A DNA stretch of 64,000 bases, taken from the NCBI RefSeq assembly GCF_028369295.1, contig NZ_JAQMYP010000046.1, positions 19,152 to 83,151 on the forward strand, given 5' to 3'. Under the pieces are notes generated by a model that searched no databases, had not been told where the DNA came from, and saw nothing but the letters and a program-made list of their open reading frames with translations. The position numbers were made by a program, and so were the translations under genes. Shown one piece after another: positions 17,526 to 26,378 of the stretch (positions are counted from its first letter, which is position 1; every line of letters begins with the position of its first letter). The DNA is from Streptomyces sp. HD (GTDB lineage Bacteria > Actinomycetota > Actinomycetes > Streptomycetales > Streptomycetaceae).

Positions 17526-18251
17526 TCAGGCATCCCGGCGCCGCACGCTCCACGCCCCCGCCAGCAACGCGCCCACCGTCCACAGCGCGGTCACCGCCAG
17601 CCCCGACCACGGCCCGAGGGTCCCCTCGTACGTCTGGTGCAGGGCAACCTGCCCGGCCTTGTCCGGCATGAAGTCCGCGACGGTGCCCGCGGCATCGCCG
17701 ATCACGAAGGACACGACGAGAATGAACGGGATCAGGATGGAGAGCGTGGCCACGCCGCTGCGCAGCAGGGCGGTGAGGCCCGCCGCGAACAGGGCGATCA
17801 GCATCAGGTAGATCCCGCAGCCCAGCACGCCTCGGACCTGCTGGCCGACGGTGAGCCCGTCCGCCGCGGAGCCGAGTCCCGCGCGTCCCACGACGAGCGC
17901 CGTGACGGCGGTGACGAGGCCGACGAGCAGGGCCGGGACGGCGATGGCGGTCACCTTGGCGGCGAACCATCGTCCGCGCTGCGGCACCGCGGCGAGCGTC
18001 AGTCGGAGCGCACCCCCGTGGTACTCCGACGACACCGCCAGGGCGCCGAACGAGATGGCGGCGATCTGGCCGGGCAGGACACCGGACAGTGCCGTGAAGA
18101 GCGGGTCGAAGTCCGGGTCGGCGCTTCCGTCGGTGCCGGCCGGCGCGGAGAACGCCGCTGTCACCGTGAACAGCGCCAGCAGCGCTCCCGGGAGTGAGCG
18201 CAGCGTGCGGATCTTGAGCCACTCCGAGTGGAGCACGGGCGCGAACGGCAT
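17526..18251 (-). CDS. ABC-2 type transporter permease
   Basis: This 241-residue integral membrane protein has about six hydrophobic helices. The opening FAPVLHSEWLKIRTLRSLP is the cytoplasmic lead-in typical of ABC-2 permeases, and GALRLTLAAVPQRGRWFAAK is the usual loop after helix 2. It lies 3 bp downstream of the ATPase gene and they should form one exporter, of the kind often controlled by the adjacent two-component system. Confidence 0.87.
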   Translation of the reverse strand: MPFAPVLHSEWLKIRTLRSLPGALLALFTVTAAFSAPAGTDGSADPDFDPLFTALSGVLPGQIAAISFGALAVSSEYHGGALRLTLAAVPQRGRWFAAKVTAIAVPALLVGLVTAVTALVVGRAGLGSAADGLTVGQQVRGVLGCGIYLMLIALFAAGLTALLRSGVATLSILIPFILVVSFVIGDAAGTVADFMPDKAGQVALHQTYEGTLGPWSGLAVTALWTVGALLAGAWSVRRRDA

Positions 18252-18254
18252 GGT

Positions 18255-19175
18255 TCAGACCTCCTGGGGCTGTGCGGTGAACTCGGCCTCGGCCGCGGTC
18301 AGGTCGAGGTAGGCCTGCTCCAACGTGCCTTCTTCGGCGGCGAGTTCGAGGATGGGAACGCCCGCCTCGGAGGCGAGTCGGCCGATGTCGTCCACGCGCG
18401 CGTGGTGCACGGTCCAGTGGCCGTCCTCGTGTTGGACGGCCTCGTGACCGTGCTGGCCGAGAGCGGACTTGAGCGCGGTGGCGTCGGTGGTGCGAATCCG
18501 GACGCGGGGTTCCACGCGCGCGTGGATGAACTCCCGCATCGGGGTGTCGGCCAGCAGGCGGCCCCGGCCGAGGACGACGAGGTGGTCGGCGAAGGACGCG
18601 GTCTCGTTCATGAGATGGCTGGAGACCAGGACCGTGCGCCCCTCCCCCGCGAGGCGCCGCAGCAACGCGCGGATCCAGATGATGCCTTCGGGATCGAGCC
18701 CGTTGGACGGCTCGTCGAGCATGACCACCTCGGGGTCACCGAGCAGGGCGGCGGCGATGCCCAGCCGCTGACGCATGCCCAGGGAGTACGTCTTCACCCG
18801 GCGTCGCGCCACCGACGCGAGTCCCGTCTCCTCCAGGACCTCGTCGACCCGGCGGTTCGGGATGCGGTTGCTCGCCGCGAGGACGCGCAGATGGTCGCGG
18901 GCGCTGCGGGAGCCGTGCGCGGCCTGGGCGTCGAGCAACGCGCCGACGCGGCGCAGGGGTTCGGTCAACGTCGCGTAGGTGCGGCCGCCGAGGGTGGCGG
19001 TGCCGGAGGTCGGCCGGTCGAGGCCGAGTACGAGCCGCATGGTGGTGGACTTTCCGGCGCCGTTGGGGCCGAGGAAGCCGGTGACACGGCCGGGGAGGAC
19101 GGTGCAGGTGAGGTCGTCCACGGCTCGCCGGGTGCCGTACTCCTTAGTGAGGGCCTGGACTTCGATGCTGGTCAT
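18255..19175 (-). CDS. ABC transporter ATP-binding protein
   Basis: This is a 306-residue ATPase. Walker A GPNGAGKST is at residues 36-44, the signature is in YSLGMRQRLGIAAALLGDP, and Walker B/D-loop is VVMLDEPSNGLDPEG. This is the drug/antibiotic exporter class (CcmA/DrrA-like), with a C-terminal extension that ends near the permease start. The ATG at 19175 is followed by TSIEVQALTKEYG, as in relatives. It is divergent from the histidine kinase gene, with about 110 bp between them. Confidence 0.9.
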   Translation of the reverse strand: MTSIEVQALTKEYGTRRAVDDLTCTVLPGRVTGFLGPNGAGKSTTMRLVLGLDRPTSGTATLGGRTYATLTEPLRRVGALLDAQAAHGSRSARDHLRVLAASNRIPNRRVDEVLEETGLASVARRRVKTYSLGMRQRLGIAAALLGDPEVVMLDEPSNGLDPEGIIWIRALLRRLAGEGRTVLVSSHLMNETASFADHLVVLGRGRLLADTPMREFIHARVEPRVRIRTTDATALKSALGQHGHEAVQHEDGHWTVHHARVDDIGRLASEAGVPILELAAEEGTLEQAYLDLTAAEAEFTAQPQEV

Positions 19176-19284
19176 GGCAGTCAGCCTGGCCGTCGGGCGG
19201 GGGCGCGTTCCTCCCCCGGCGGTGGAGATCGTCTCCCCCGTGCGGGGGAGGCTCGTTGTCAGTGGCGGCTGGCACGATGACGCA

Positions 19285-20454
19285 ATGGTCCGCTTGCTGC
19301 GCCCGTTCGGCCGGGCGGTGACGTACACACGATTGCTGCATCTGTTCATCGCGATCGTGTGGCCGAGCATGTGGCTGTTCATCGAGGAAGGGTGGTGGAC
19401 CTGGGTGGGGGCCGCCGTGCTGCTCGCGCCCATCGGGCTGCTGCCGGCGATGCGGACCGTGGAGGGGCTGCAGGCCAGGCTGCTGCTGACCGGCCACGGG
19501 CCCGACGGTGGGAACTCCGACATCGTCGTCGCGCCGTCCGCCTCCTGGAGGGACCGGGGGCGGCTCGTCGTATGGCTGGAGGCGCGGCTGCTGATCGGCT
19601 GCGCGACCTCGGTGTTCTGCGCCCAACTGCTGATCACCACGGTGGACTTGGGGTGGGCGGCGTTCCGCGGTGACACCGACGACGGCGAGCTGTTCGTCCT
19701 CGACGGCCACGCCTGGTGGCATCTCCTGCTGATGCCCGTGGCGCTGGGCACGCTCGCGGTGACCGTGGTCGCGTCGGGCCACCTCATCACCGCGCTCGCC
19801 CGCCGGCTCCTGGGCCCCTCCCCCGCCGATCGGCTGGCCGCCCTGGAGGAACGCACCGAGCAACTGCTGGAGCGGACCCGCATCGCGCGTGAGCTCCACG
19901 ACTCCATCGGACACGCCCTGACCGTGGCCGTGGTGCAGGCGGGTGCGGCGCGCGCGGCGAACGACCCCGCCTTCACCGAGCGGGCACTGGACGCCATCGA
20001 GGAGACCGGCCGGGCCGCCCTGGAGGATCTGGAGCGCGTCCTGGGCATCCTGCGCGAGTCGGGGCGGCCGGTCGGCAGCCGGCCGACCCTGGTGGACGCG
20101 GATCGTCTGCTGGAGTCCGCGCGTGCCTCCGGTGCCAAGGTCGAGGCCGACCTGACCGGGCAGTTGGACACCGTGCCCGGCCCGGTGTCCCGGGAGGGCT
20201 ATCGCATCCTCCAGGAGTCGCTGACCAATGTGCTGCGCCATGCGGGGTCCGTCCCGATCCGGGCCCGCATCGCCGTCGCGGACGGCACGCTCACCCTGGA
20301 GGTCCGCAACCCGCTCACCGCCGACATACCGGGGCCCGGCCGGGGCAGCGGCCTGCGCGGCATACGCGAGCGGGCGGCCCTGCTGGGCGGGCGCGCGCGG
20401 ACCGGCCCCGACCAGGGTGACTGGCAGGTACATGTAGAGCTGCCGCTCCGCTGA
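19285..20454 (+). CDS. Sensor histidine kinase (NarL/DesK type)
   Basis: This is a 389-residue membrane kinase. The first 180 residues hold about four hydrophobic segments without an obvious large sensor domain. The HisKA_3 box RELHDSIGHALTV places the phospho-acceptor at His205. The ATPase domain has a degenerate N-box (ESLTNVLRHA) and a G-box (GSGLRGIRERAALLGG). Its response regulator follows after 14 bp. With the divergent ABC exporter this looks like an antimicrobial- or envelope-stress-responsive module. Confidence 0.9.
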   Translation: MVRLLRPFGRAVTYTRLLHLFIAIVWPSMWLFIEEGWWTWVGAAVLLAPIGLLPAMRTVEGLQARLLLTGHGPDGGNSDIVVAPSASWRDRGRLVVWLEARLLIGCATSVFCAQLLITTVDLGWAAFRGDTDDGELFVLDGHAWWHLLLMPVALGTLAVTVVASGHLITALARRLLGPSPADRLAALEERTEQLLERTRIARELHDSIGHALTVAVVQAGAARAANDPAFTERALDAIEETGRAALEDLERVLGILRESGRPVGSRPTLVDADRLLESARASGAKVEADLTGQLDTVPGPVSREGYRILQESLTNVLRHAGSVPIRARIAVADGTLTLEVRNPLTADIPGPGRGSGLRGIRERAALLGGRARTGPDQGDWQVHVELPLR

Positions 20455-20468
20455 TCTACGCTGGCCGG

Positions 20469-21131
20469 ATGCCGGTCACCGTTCTCCTCGTCGATGACGA
20501 ACCCCTCGTACGCGCCGGTCTGCGAGCCGTGTTGGAGGCGCAGCCCGACATCGAGGTCGTCGGGGAGGCGGCGGACGGGGCGGCGGTGATTCCGCTGGTG
20601 CGGCAGCTGCGCCCCGACGTGGTCGCCATGGACGTGCGGATGCCGCTGCTGGACGGGATCGAGGCCACGCGCGCGGTGCTGCGGACGGTCGACCAGCCGC
20701 CCAAGATCGTCGTCATCACGACCTTCGAGAACGACGAGTACGTGTACGAGGCGCTGCGGGCCGGTGCCGACGGCTTTCTGCTGAAGCGGGCCCGGCCGGC
20801 CGAGATCGTGCACGCGGTGCGGCTGGTCGCCGAGGGCGAGTCGCTGCTGTTCCCGGCCTCCGTACGACAATTGGCCGCACAGTACGGCGAGGAGGGCGGG
20901 AACCGGGCGGCCCGCGCGCTGCTGGAGCGGGCCCGGCTGACCGAGCGGGAGGCCGAGGTGCTGCGGCTGATGGCCCGCGGCCTGTCGAACGCGGAGATCG
21001 CCGCCCGGCTGGTGGTGGGGACGGAGACGGTGAAGTCGCATGTGAGCGCCGTCCTGGCCAAGCTGGGGGCACGGGACCGCACTCAGGCGGTGATCACGGC
21101 GTACGAGTCGGGGTTCGTTGCGCCGGGGTGA
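20469..21131 (+). CDS. LuxR-type response regulator (NarL/FixJ)
   Basis: This 220-residue protein has a receiver domain at residues 3-120, with the acidic pair DDE, phospho-acceptor Asp55 in AMDVRMP, Thr in VITTFEND and Lys in FLLKRA. A GerE helix-turn-helix is at about 150-215 (LTEREAEVLRLMARGLSNAE). It is the partner of the preceding kinase and probably regulates the divergent ABC exporter. Confidence 0.92.
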   Translation: MPVTVLLVDDEPLVRAGLRAVLEAQPDIEVVGEAADGAAVIPLVRQLRPDVVAMDVRMPLLDGIEATRAVLRTVDQPPKIVVITTFENDEYVYEALRAGADGFLLKRARPAEIVHAVRLVAEGESLLFPASVRQLAAQYGEEGGNRAARALLERARLTEREAEVLRLMARGLSNAEIAARLVVGTETVKSHVSAVLAKLGARDRTQAVITAYESGFVAPG

Positions 21132-21153
21132 CCCGGGCGCGTCAGGTGGATCC

Positions 21154-21255
21154 GTGCGGTCCGGAGTGATCCGTGCGGTCCGGGGTGACCTGTGCGGTCC
21201 CGGAGTGATCCGTGCGGTCCGGGGTGGCCTGTGCGGGCCGGAGTGACCTGTGCGG
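21154..21255. repeat. 19-bp tandem repeats between the response regulator and ROK genes
   Basis: About five head-to-tail copies of gtgcggtccggagtgatcc or its variant gtgcggtccggggtgacct occupy this gap, with the two variants alternating. Copies differ by one to three bases. They lie about 100 bp ahead of the ROK regulator start. Confidence 0.75.
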
Positions 21256-21354
21256 GCAAGGTGATCCCAGGTACGTGTGGCGGACGGGACTCGCCGGGGT
21301 CCGTCTCGGCCGGTAGCATCCGGCCAACATGCGCACGAGCTGGGAGGACGGACG

Positions 21355-22512
21355 TTGCCGCGGCTGACCGGCGGGGATCCCTCGCTGCTGCGAAGGATCA
21401 ACTCCGCGGTGGTGCTGCACGCGCTGCGTGCCACGGACGCCGCGACGCTGACGGAGATCACCCGGGTGACCGGCCTGTCCCGGCCCACCGTCGAGGGCGT
21501 GGTCGAAGGGCTCATCGAGGCGGGTTACGTCGTCGAGAAGGCGGCCGACGAGTCCGTCGTCCGGCGGCAGGGGCGGCCCGCACGGCGCTTCCGGTTCCGG
21601 GCCGAGGCGGGTCATCTGCTGGGCCTGGACATCGGGGCGCATCGGGTCGCGGCGCTCCTCGCCGACCTGGACGGACGGGTGCTCGGCGCCATCGCCAAGG
21701 ACGTCGACGAGGCGGCTCCGGCCGACGAGCGGCTCGAAAGGGTGCGAACGGCCGTCGCCGAGCTGTTGCGCCGGGCCGGCGTCGCGCGCAGTTCGCTGCG
21801 GGCCGTCGGGGTCGCGACGCCGGGCATCGTGGACGCGGACGGCACCGTGCGGCTGGGGGCCGCGCTGCCGGAGTGGACGGGGCTGCGGCTGGGCGAGCGG
21901 CTGAGCCGGTCCTTCAAGTGCCCGGTCCTGGTGGAGAACGACGCCAACGCGGCGGCGGTCGCCGAGCACTGGAAGGGCTCGGCGACCGAGTCCGACGACG
22001 TCGTGTTCGTGCTGGCGGGGCTGAGTCCGGGCGCCGGTGCGCTGATCGGCGGCCAGCTACACCGGGGGTTCGGCGGTGCGGCCGGCGAGATCGGCGCGCT
22101 GCATCTGCTGGGCCGCGAGGCCACACCGGAGACGCTGCTGTCCACCACGGACGAGCCCCTGCGCCCCCTCGACGAACATGCCGTGGCCGAGGTCTTCGCA
22201 CAGGCCCGTGAGGGCGACGAGCGGGCCCGCGCGGCCGTCGACCGCTTCATCCACCGCCTCGTCCACGACGTGGCCGCCCTGGTCCTCGCCCTCGACCCCG
22301 AACTGGTCGTCGTCGGCGGCTGGGCGTCCGGCCTGGACGGCGTACTGGAGCCGCTGCGGCTCGAACTGGCCCGCTACTGTCTGCGCCCGCCGAAGGTCGC
22401 CCTGTCCCTGCTCGGCGAGGCGGCGGTGGCGACGGGCGCGCTACGGCTGGCGCTCGACCATGTGGAGGAGCAACTGTTCGCGGTGGAGGGCACGGTGACG
22501 GGGCGGCGCTGA
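21355..22512 (+). CDS. ROK-family transcriptional regulator
   Basis: The protein has 385 residues. An N-terminal winged helix-turn-helix (about 12-75, EITRVTGLSRPTVEGVVEGL) is fused to a ROK domain. The ATP/sugar-binding elements are GLDIGAHRVAALLADLDG and the catalytic-type VENDANAAA. The CxCGxxGC zinc motif of most ROK repressors is absent (GEIGALHLLGRE occupies the place). The TTG start is chosen for GGGAGG 7 bp upstream; the product then begins PRLTGGDPSLLRRIN. It probably senses a sugar or sugar phosphate. Confidence 0.85.
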   Translation: MPRLTGGDPSLLRRINSAVVLHALRATDAATLTEITRVTGLSRPTVEGVVEGLIEAGYVVEKAADESVVRRQGRPARRFRFRAEAGHLLGLDIGAHRVAALLADLDGRVLGAIAKDVDEAAPADERLERVRTAVAELLRRAGVARSSLRAVGVATPGIVDADGTVRLGAALPEWTGLRLGERLSRSFKCPVLVENDANAAAVAEHWKGSATESDDVVFVLAGLSPGAGALIGGQLHRGFGGAAGEIGALHLLGREATPETLLSTTDEPLRPLDEHAVAEVFAQAREGDERARAAVDRFIHRLVHDVAALVLALDPELVVVGGWASGLDGVLEPLRLELARYCLRPPKVALSLLGEAAVATGALRLALDHVEEQLFAVEGTVTGRR

Positions 22513-22547
22513 GAGGCGCCGGTCAGCGCGAAGTCACGCGGACGTAC

Positions 22548-22582
22548 GCCGCGCGCCCCGGAGCGGGTCCGGGGCGCGCGGC
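22548..22582. terminator. Strong bidirectional terminator
   Basis: gccgcgcgccccgg at 22548-22561 is an exact inverted repeat of ccggggcgcgcggc at 22569-22582, a perfect 14-bp stem with a 7-nt loop between the convergent ROK and GntR genes. Confidence 0.8.
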
Positions 22583-22599
22583 ATATGTCGTCACTGCGG

Positions 22600-23361
22600 T
22601 CAGGACGCCCGGCGCTCCGGGTCCTGGTGGATCTCCACGCTGCCGGAGTCGCCGAAGGTCAGCCGGCAGGTGTCCGCGCGGTAGGTGGCGACGGAGAGCG
22701 CGGCCGTGCGGCCCTCGGCGAGGTAACGGGTGGTCACGACGAGGACGGGCGCTCCGGGGAGCCGGTCCAGCTCCTTGGCGTCGTCCGCGCGCGCCGAGCC
22801 CAGCTCGACGGCGTTCTCCTGGCCCTCCAACTGCAGGTGCTGCAACTCGCGCAGCACGGCACGCGCGCGTGCCGCTCCGGACGGGGCGTCTATGGCGGTG
22901 AGGTCGGGCACCGACGACTGCGGGACGTAGAGCAGTTCGGCGGCGAGGGGCTGACCATGCGTCACCCGGGAGCGGCGCACGGTGTGCACGGGCTCGTCCC
23001 GGCCGGTCTCCAGGGCGTCGGCGACGGACGCGGGCGGTACCGCCTGGGTGCAGTCCGCGGGCTGCCAGACGTCGTCGTTCGCGCCCGGCCAGGCGTGCTG
23101 CTCGGTGCCGACGGCGACGCCCACGCGCGGGGGCGCGACGGTCGTACCGACGCCGCGGCGGCGCTGCAGCCTGCCTTCCAGTTCGAGCTGTTCCAGGGCC
23201 TGGCGGAGCGTGGCCCGGGCGACGCCGAAGCGGGCGGCCAGGTCGCGCTCGTTGGGCAGGATCTCGCCCACCGTGAACTCGGTCTCCAGTGCCTCACTGA
23301 GCACGGTCTTCAGATGCCAGTACTTCGGTTCCGGCACCGATTCCAGCTGCGTGGTCCCCAC
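22600..23361 (-). CDS. GntR/HutC-family transcriptional regulator
   Basis: The protein has 253 residues. An N-terminal GntR winged helix (about 12-78, ILPNERDLAARFGVARATLRQAL) is followed by a UTRA effector domain (about 90-245) typical of the HutC subfamily. The GTG start follows GCGGAGGACAG. Relatives include regulators of aminosugar and sugar uptake such as DasR, but the UTRA sequence is not close enough for me to name the effector. A dyad about 100 bp upstream may be its own operator. Confidence 0.88.
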   Translation of the reverse strand: MGTTQLESVPEPKYWHLKTVLSEALETEFTVGEILPNERDLAARFGVARATLRQALEQLELEGRLQRRRGVGTTVAPPRVGVAVGTEQHAWPGANDDVWQPADCTQAVPPASVADALETGRDEPVHTVRRSRVTHGQPLAAELLYVPQSSVPDLTAIDAPSGAARARAVLRELQHLQLEGQENAVELGSARADDAKELDRLPGAPVLVVTTRYLAEGRTAALSVATYRADTCRLTFGDSGSVEIHQDPERRAS

Positions 23362-23458
23362 CCTGTCCTCCGCAATCGCCGTGGCCCAGCGGCGTTTTAG
23401 CGCCCTTGTTTATTAAAGGTTGTTGCACTTCTCTGCGACCATAGGACGGCCCTCCACC

Positions 23459-23472
23459 TTGGTCAATACCAA
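23459..23472. promoter_or_regulatory. HutC-type dyad upstream of the GntR gene
   Basis: ttggtcaataccaa has 5-bp arms (ttggt/accaa) around a 4-bp spacer and resembles the TGGTCT-AGACCA type of operator bound by GntR/HutC regulators. It lies in an unusually AT-rich 200-bp gap upstream of the regulator gene. Autoregulation is inferred. Confidence 0.4.
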
Positions 23473-23566
23473 TCCTCCATCCCATGTCGCGGCACGTACA
23501 CATGCACCGGGAACGTTCACGGCGTGTTCGCGCAGCGACATCTTGCCGACATGCCGGCAACGTGAC

Positions 23567-24451
23567 CTAGACGTCGGCGAGGGAGTGCAGCTTGTCGGGG
23601 TTGCGGATGATGTAGACCGCCTGGATCCGGCCGTCGACCACGTCCAGCTGGAAGACCGAGTCGGGCTTGTCCCCGGACAGGGCAATCACCGCGGGTCCGC
23701 CGTTGAGCTCCAGGAACCGCCAGGACAGGTCGGGGACGCTCTTGCGTGCGGCGCCGACGATGAAGCGGCTCACCTTGTCGGCGGTCTCCAGCACCCGCAG
23801 CGGCGCCTTGGACTTTCCGCCGCTGTCGCCGACGAGGCGCACGTCCGGGGCCAGCATTGACATCAGCCCCTCCAGGTCGCCGTCCGCGGCCGCGGCCAGG
23901 AACCGCTCGGTGAGGTCGCGGCGCTGGGTGGGGTCGACGTCGTAGCGGGTCCGCCGCTCGTCCACGTGCTTGCGGGCCCTGCCGGCCAGTTGGCGCACCG
24001 CGGGCTCGCCGCGGTCGAGCATGACGGCGATCTCGGCGTACGGATACCCGAAGGCCTCCCGCAGGACGAACACCGCGCGCTCCAGCGGTGACAGCGACTC
24101 CAGGACGACGAGGACGGCCAGGGAGACGGAGTCGGCGAGGACGGCCCGCTCCGCGGTGTCCGGGACGGTGTCCCCGAAGTCGGTGATGTACGGCTCCGGC
24201 AGCCAGGGGCCGACATAGGTCTCGCCCCGCGCCTTGACCTGGCGCAGCCGGTCGATGGCGAGGCGGGTGGTGATGCGCACCAGGTAGGCGCGCGGTTCGC
24301 GCACCTCGGACCGGTCGGCGCCCGACCAGCGCAGCCATGCCTCCTGCACGACGTCCTCCGCGTCGGCCACGCGGCCGAGCATGCGATAGGCGACGCCCAG
24401 CAGGACGGGCCTGTGCTCTTCGAAGACGTCGGTCTCGGTATCGGTGGTCAC
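23567..24451 (-). CDS. sigJ: ECF41-type RNA polymerase sigma factor SigJ
   Basis: This is a 294-residue sigma factor. Region 2 is at about residues 10-75 (YRMLGRVADAEDVVQEAWLRW) and region 4 at 115-165. A SnoaL-like C-terminal extension carries the three ECF41 marks: WLPEP at 83-87, DSGGK at 209-213 and NPDKL at 284-288. In this family the fused extension acts in place of a separate anti-sigma factor and modulates activity. The GTG at 24451 is chosen because TTDTETDVFEEHRPVLLG is the normal N-terminus. The usual carboxymuconolactone-decarboxylase partner gene is not next to it. Confidence 0.88.
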   Translation of the reverse strand: MTTDTETDVFEEHRPVLLGVAYRMLGRVADAEDVVQEAWLRWSGADRSEVREPRAYLVRITTRLAIDRLRQVKARGETYVGPWLPEPYITDFGDTVPDTAERAVLADSVSLAVLVVLESLSPLERAVFVLREAFGYPYAEIAVMLDRGEPAVRQLAGRARKHVDERRTRYDVDPTQRRDLTERFLAAAADGDLEGLMSMLAPDVRLVGDSGGKSKAPLRVLETADKVSRFIVGAARKSVPDLSWRFLELNGGPAVIALSGDKPDSVFQLDVVDGRIQAVYIIRNPDKLHSLADV

Positions 24452-24586
24452 CGCACCATCCCATCCGACGTGTCCGGCCGTGTCCAGGCGAAATCGACGC
24501 ACCCGCCCCTCGGGTCTACCCGCCAGTAGCAATTGCTGACAGGCTGTCTACCCAGTACCGGCCCGTTCGCCCCGCCGAGGAGCAGC

Positions 24587-25417
24587 ATGTCCGCGACCGT
24601 CTCCTTCAAGATCCCCACTCCGCTCGGCCCACAGAGCATGAGCGTCTCCTACGCACGCGTGGGCACCGGTGAACCGCTGCTCCTGCTGCACGGCATCGGC
24701 CACCACCGTCAGGTGTGGGACCCGGTGATACCCGTCCTGGCCCCCGAGCGCGACGTGATAGCAGTGGATCTGCCCGGCTGCGGTGAGTCCCCGGCGCTGC
24801 CGGACGGACTGGGGCACGACCTGCCGACGATGAGCGGCGTGCTCGCCGCCCTGTGCGAGGCCCTGGAGCTGGAGCGGCCGCATGTGGCGGGCAACTCGCT
24901 GGGCGGTCTGCTCGCCCTGGACCTCGGTCGCGCAAACCTCGTGCGCTCCGTCACCGCGCTGTCCCCGGCCGGGTTCTGGTCGCAGTGGGAGCGGCAGTAC
25001 GCCTTCACGGTCCTGACGGGGATGCGCCGGACCGCCGAGCGTATGCCGCTCCCCCTCGTCGAGTGGCTGTCCCGCTCGGCGCCCGGCCGGGCCGCCCTGA
25101 CCAGCTCCATCTACGCCCGCCCGGGCCGCCGTTCGCCCGAGTCCGTGGTCGCCGAGACGCTCGGGCTGGCCCGCGCGCAGGGCTTCTTCGAGACGCTCCG
25201 GTCGGGCAGGGAGGTGCAGTTCACCGACGATGTGTCGGGGATCCCGGTCACCGTGGCGTGGGGCAGCAAGGACCGGCTGCTGGTGCCCCGGCAGGGCGTC
25301 CGCGCGAAGCGGATCATCCCCCGGGCCCGTCTCGTGCGGCTGCCCGGTTGCGGCCATGTGCCGATGAGCGACGATCCGGCGCTGGTGGCGCGGGTGCTCC
25401 TCGACGGCAGCCGCTGA
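24587..25417 (+). CDS. Alpha/beta hydrolase
   Basis: This 276-residue hydrolase has a complete triad: nucleophile Ser104 in AGNSLGG, Asp in WGSKDRLL and His in GCGHVP. LLLLHGIGHHRQVW carries the oxyanion HG. There is no signal peptide. The ATG follows GAGGAGCAGC. It is divergent from sigJ with a 135-bp gap and might be one of its targets. The substrate is unknown. Confidence 0.87.
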   Translation: MSATVSFKIPTPLGPQSMSVSYARVGTGEPLLLLHGIGHHRQVWDPVIPVLAPERDVIAVDLPGCGESPALPDGLGHDLPTMSGVLAALCEALELERPHVAGNSLGGLLALDLGRANLVRSVTALSPAGFWSQWERQYAFTVLTGMRRTAERMPLPLVEWLSRSAPGRAALTSSIYARPGRRSPESVVAETLGLARAQGFFETLRSGREVQFTDDVSGIPVTVAWGSKDRLLVPRQGVRAKRIIPRARLVRLPGCGHVPMSDDPALVARVLLDGSR

Positions 25418-25430
25418 GCCGGCCGTACGC

Positions 25431-26300
25431 TCACTCGGCCAGCGCTTCGAGGACCACCTTCAGCACGGTCGGGTTGTAGGGCATCGCGGCGTGCGCGGTG
25501 TGGTCGTCGGGGTCGAGGTCCTGGAGGAGGACGTTCCGGACGTGCCGGCCCTCGGTCTCGGCGAGCGCGCACGAGGTGTACGGCGTGACCACGTCGTCGT
25601 GCCGGGTGGCGATCACCGTGTGCCGGACGCCCTCCGTGGTCTCGCCGAGGTCGGCGAGTTCACGCTGGAAGGGGTGGTCGTGCTGGAGCTGGGGCCAGGC
25701 CGGGACGACGGTGCCCACGGCGCCCTGCTCGACCAGCTCCCTGGCGCCGGGGATCTGTCGCGCGAGGTTCATCAGGCCCTGGGCGGTGACGCCGTGGTTG
25801 CTGGGGGCGATGCCGACGAAATTGTGCACCTTGGGGGCGCCGCCCAGGGCGCCCAGGTAGTAGCGCGGCATCATGCCGCCCTGCGAGAAGCCGACGAGGT
25901 CCACCTGCCGGGCGCCGGTGCGGTGCAGGACCTCGTCGACGAACTCGCCGAGCTGCCTGGCAGAGGTCTTGATGTCGCCTAGCCCGAAGATCACCGGGTG
26001 CAGGTGCTGCCCGTAGTCGAGGCGGAAGACGCGGTAACCGTTCCGCCTCAGCAGCGGTGCCGCCTCGGTCCAGGTGTAGCCGCGGTTGCCGAAGGTGCCG
26101 TGCACGAGCACCACCGGGCGTGGATGTTCCTCGGTCAGGGGCAGTTCCCAGTCGTCCTCCCCCGCCTCCACGTCGACGGTGGCGACGATTCCGGCGACGG
26201 CGGCCTGGCCGAGCCCGGCCGCCCGGTGCGGTGCCTCGGTGAGGTCGGTGGTGACGTCGTCGGTGTTGATGCCGGGGATCTTCGGATGGGGGAAACTCAC
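25431..26300 (-). CDS. Lipase/esterase-like alpha/beta hydrolase
   Basis: The protein has 289 residues. RPVVLVHGTFGN gives the oxyanion loop and VGFSQGG gives nucleophile Ser139; the acidic residue is likely in ATRHDDVVTPY and the His in DDHTAHAAM. It resembles secreted actinomycete triacylglycerol lipases but lacks a signal peptide with any start I can find, so it appears cytoplasmic or is exported without a leader. The GTG at 26300 follows AGGAAGG at 9 bp; a TTG at 26324 is the alternative. Confidence 0.82.
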   Translation of the reverse strand: MSFPHPKIPGINTDDVTTDLTEAPHRAAGLGQAAVAGIVATVDVEAGEDDWELPLTEEHPRPVVLVHGTFGNRGYTWTEAAPLLRRNGYRVFRLDYGQHLHPVIFGLGDIKTSARQLGEFVDEVLHRTGARQVDLVGFSQGGMMPRYYLGALGGAPKVHNFVGIAPSNHGVTAQGLMNLARQIPGARELVEQGAVGTVVPAWPQLQHDHPFQRELADLGETTEGVRHTVIATRHDDVVTPYTSCALAETEGRHVRNVLLQDLDPDDHTAHAAMPYNPTVLKVVLEALAE

Positions 26301-26378
26301 GGCGATCCGCCTTCCTGCGAGCAACCGTCCTTCGTTCTCCCGGTCTTACGGTCCCGAAGGCCCCGCCCCTGATCCGGC

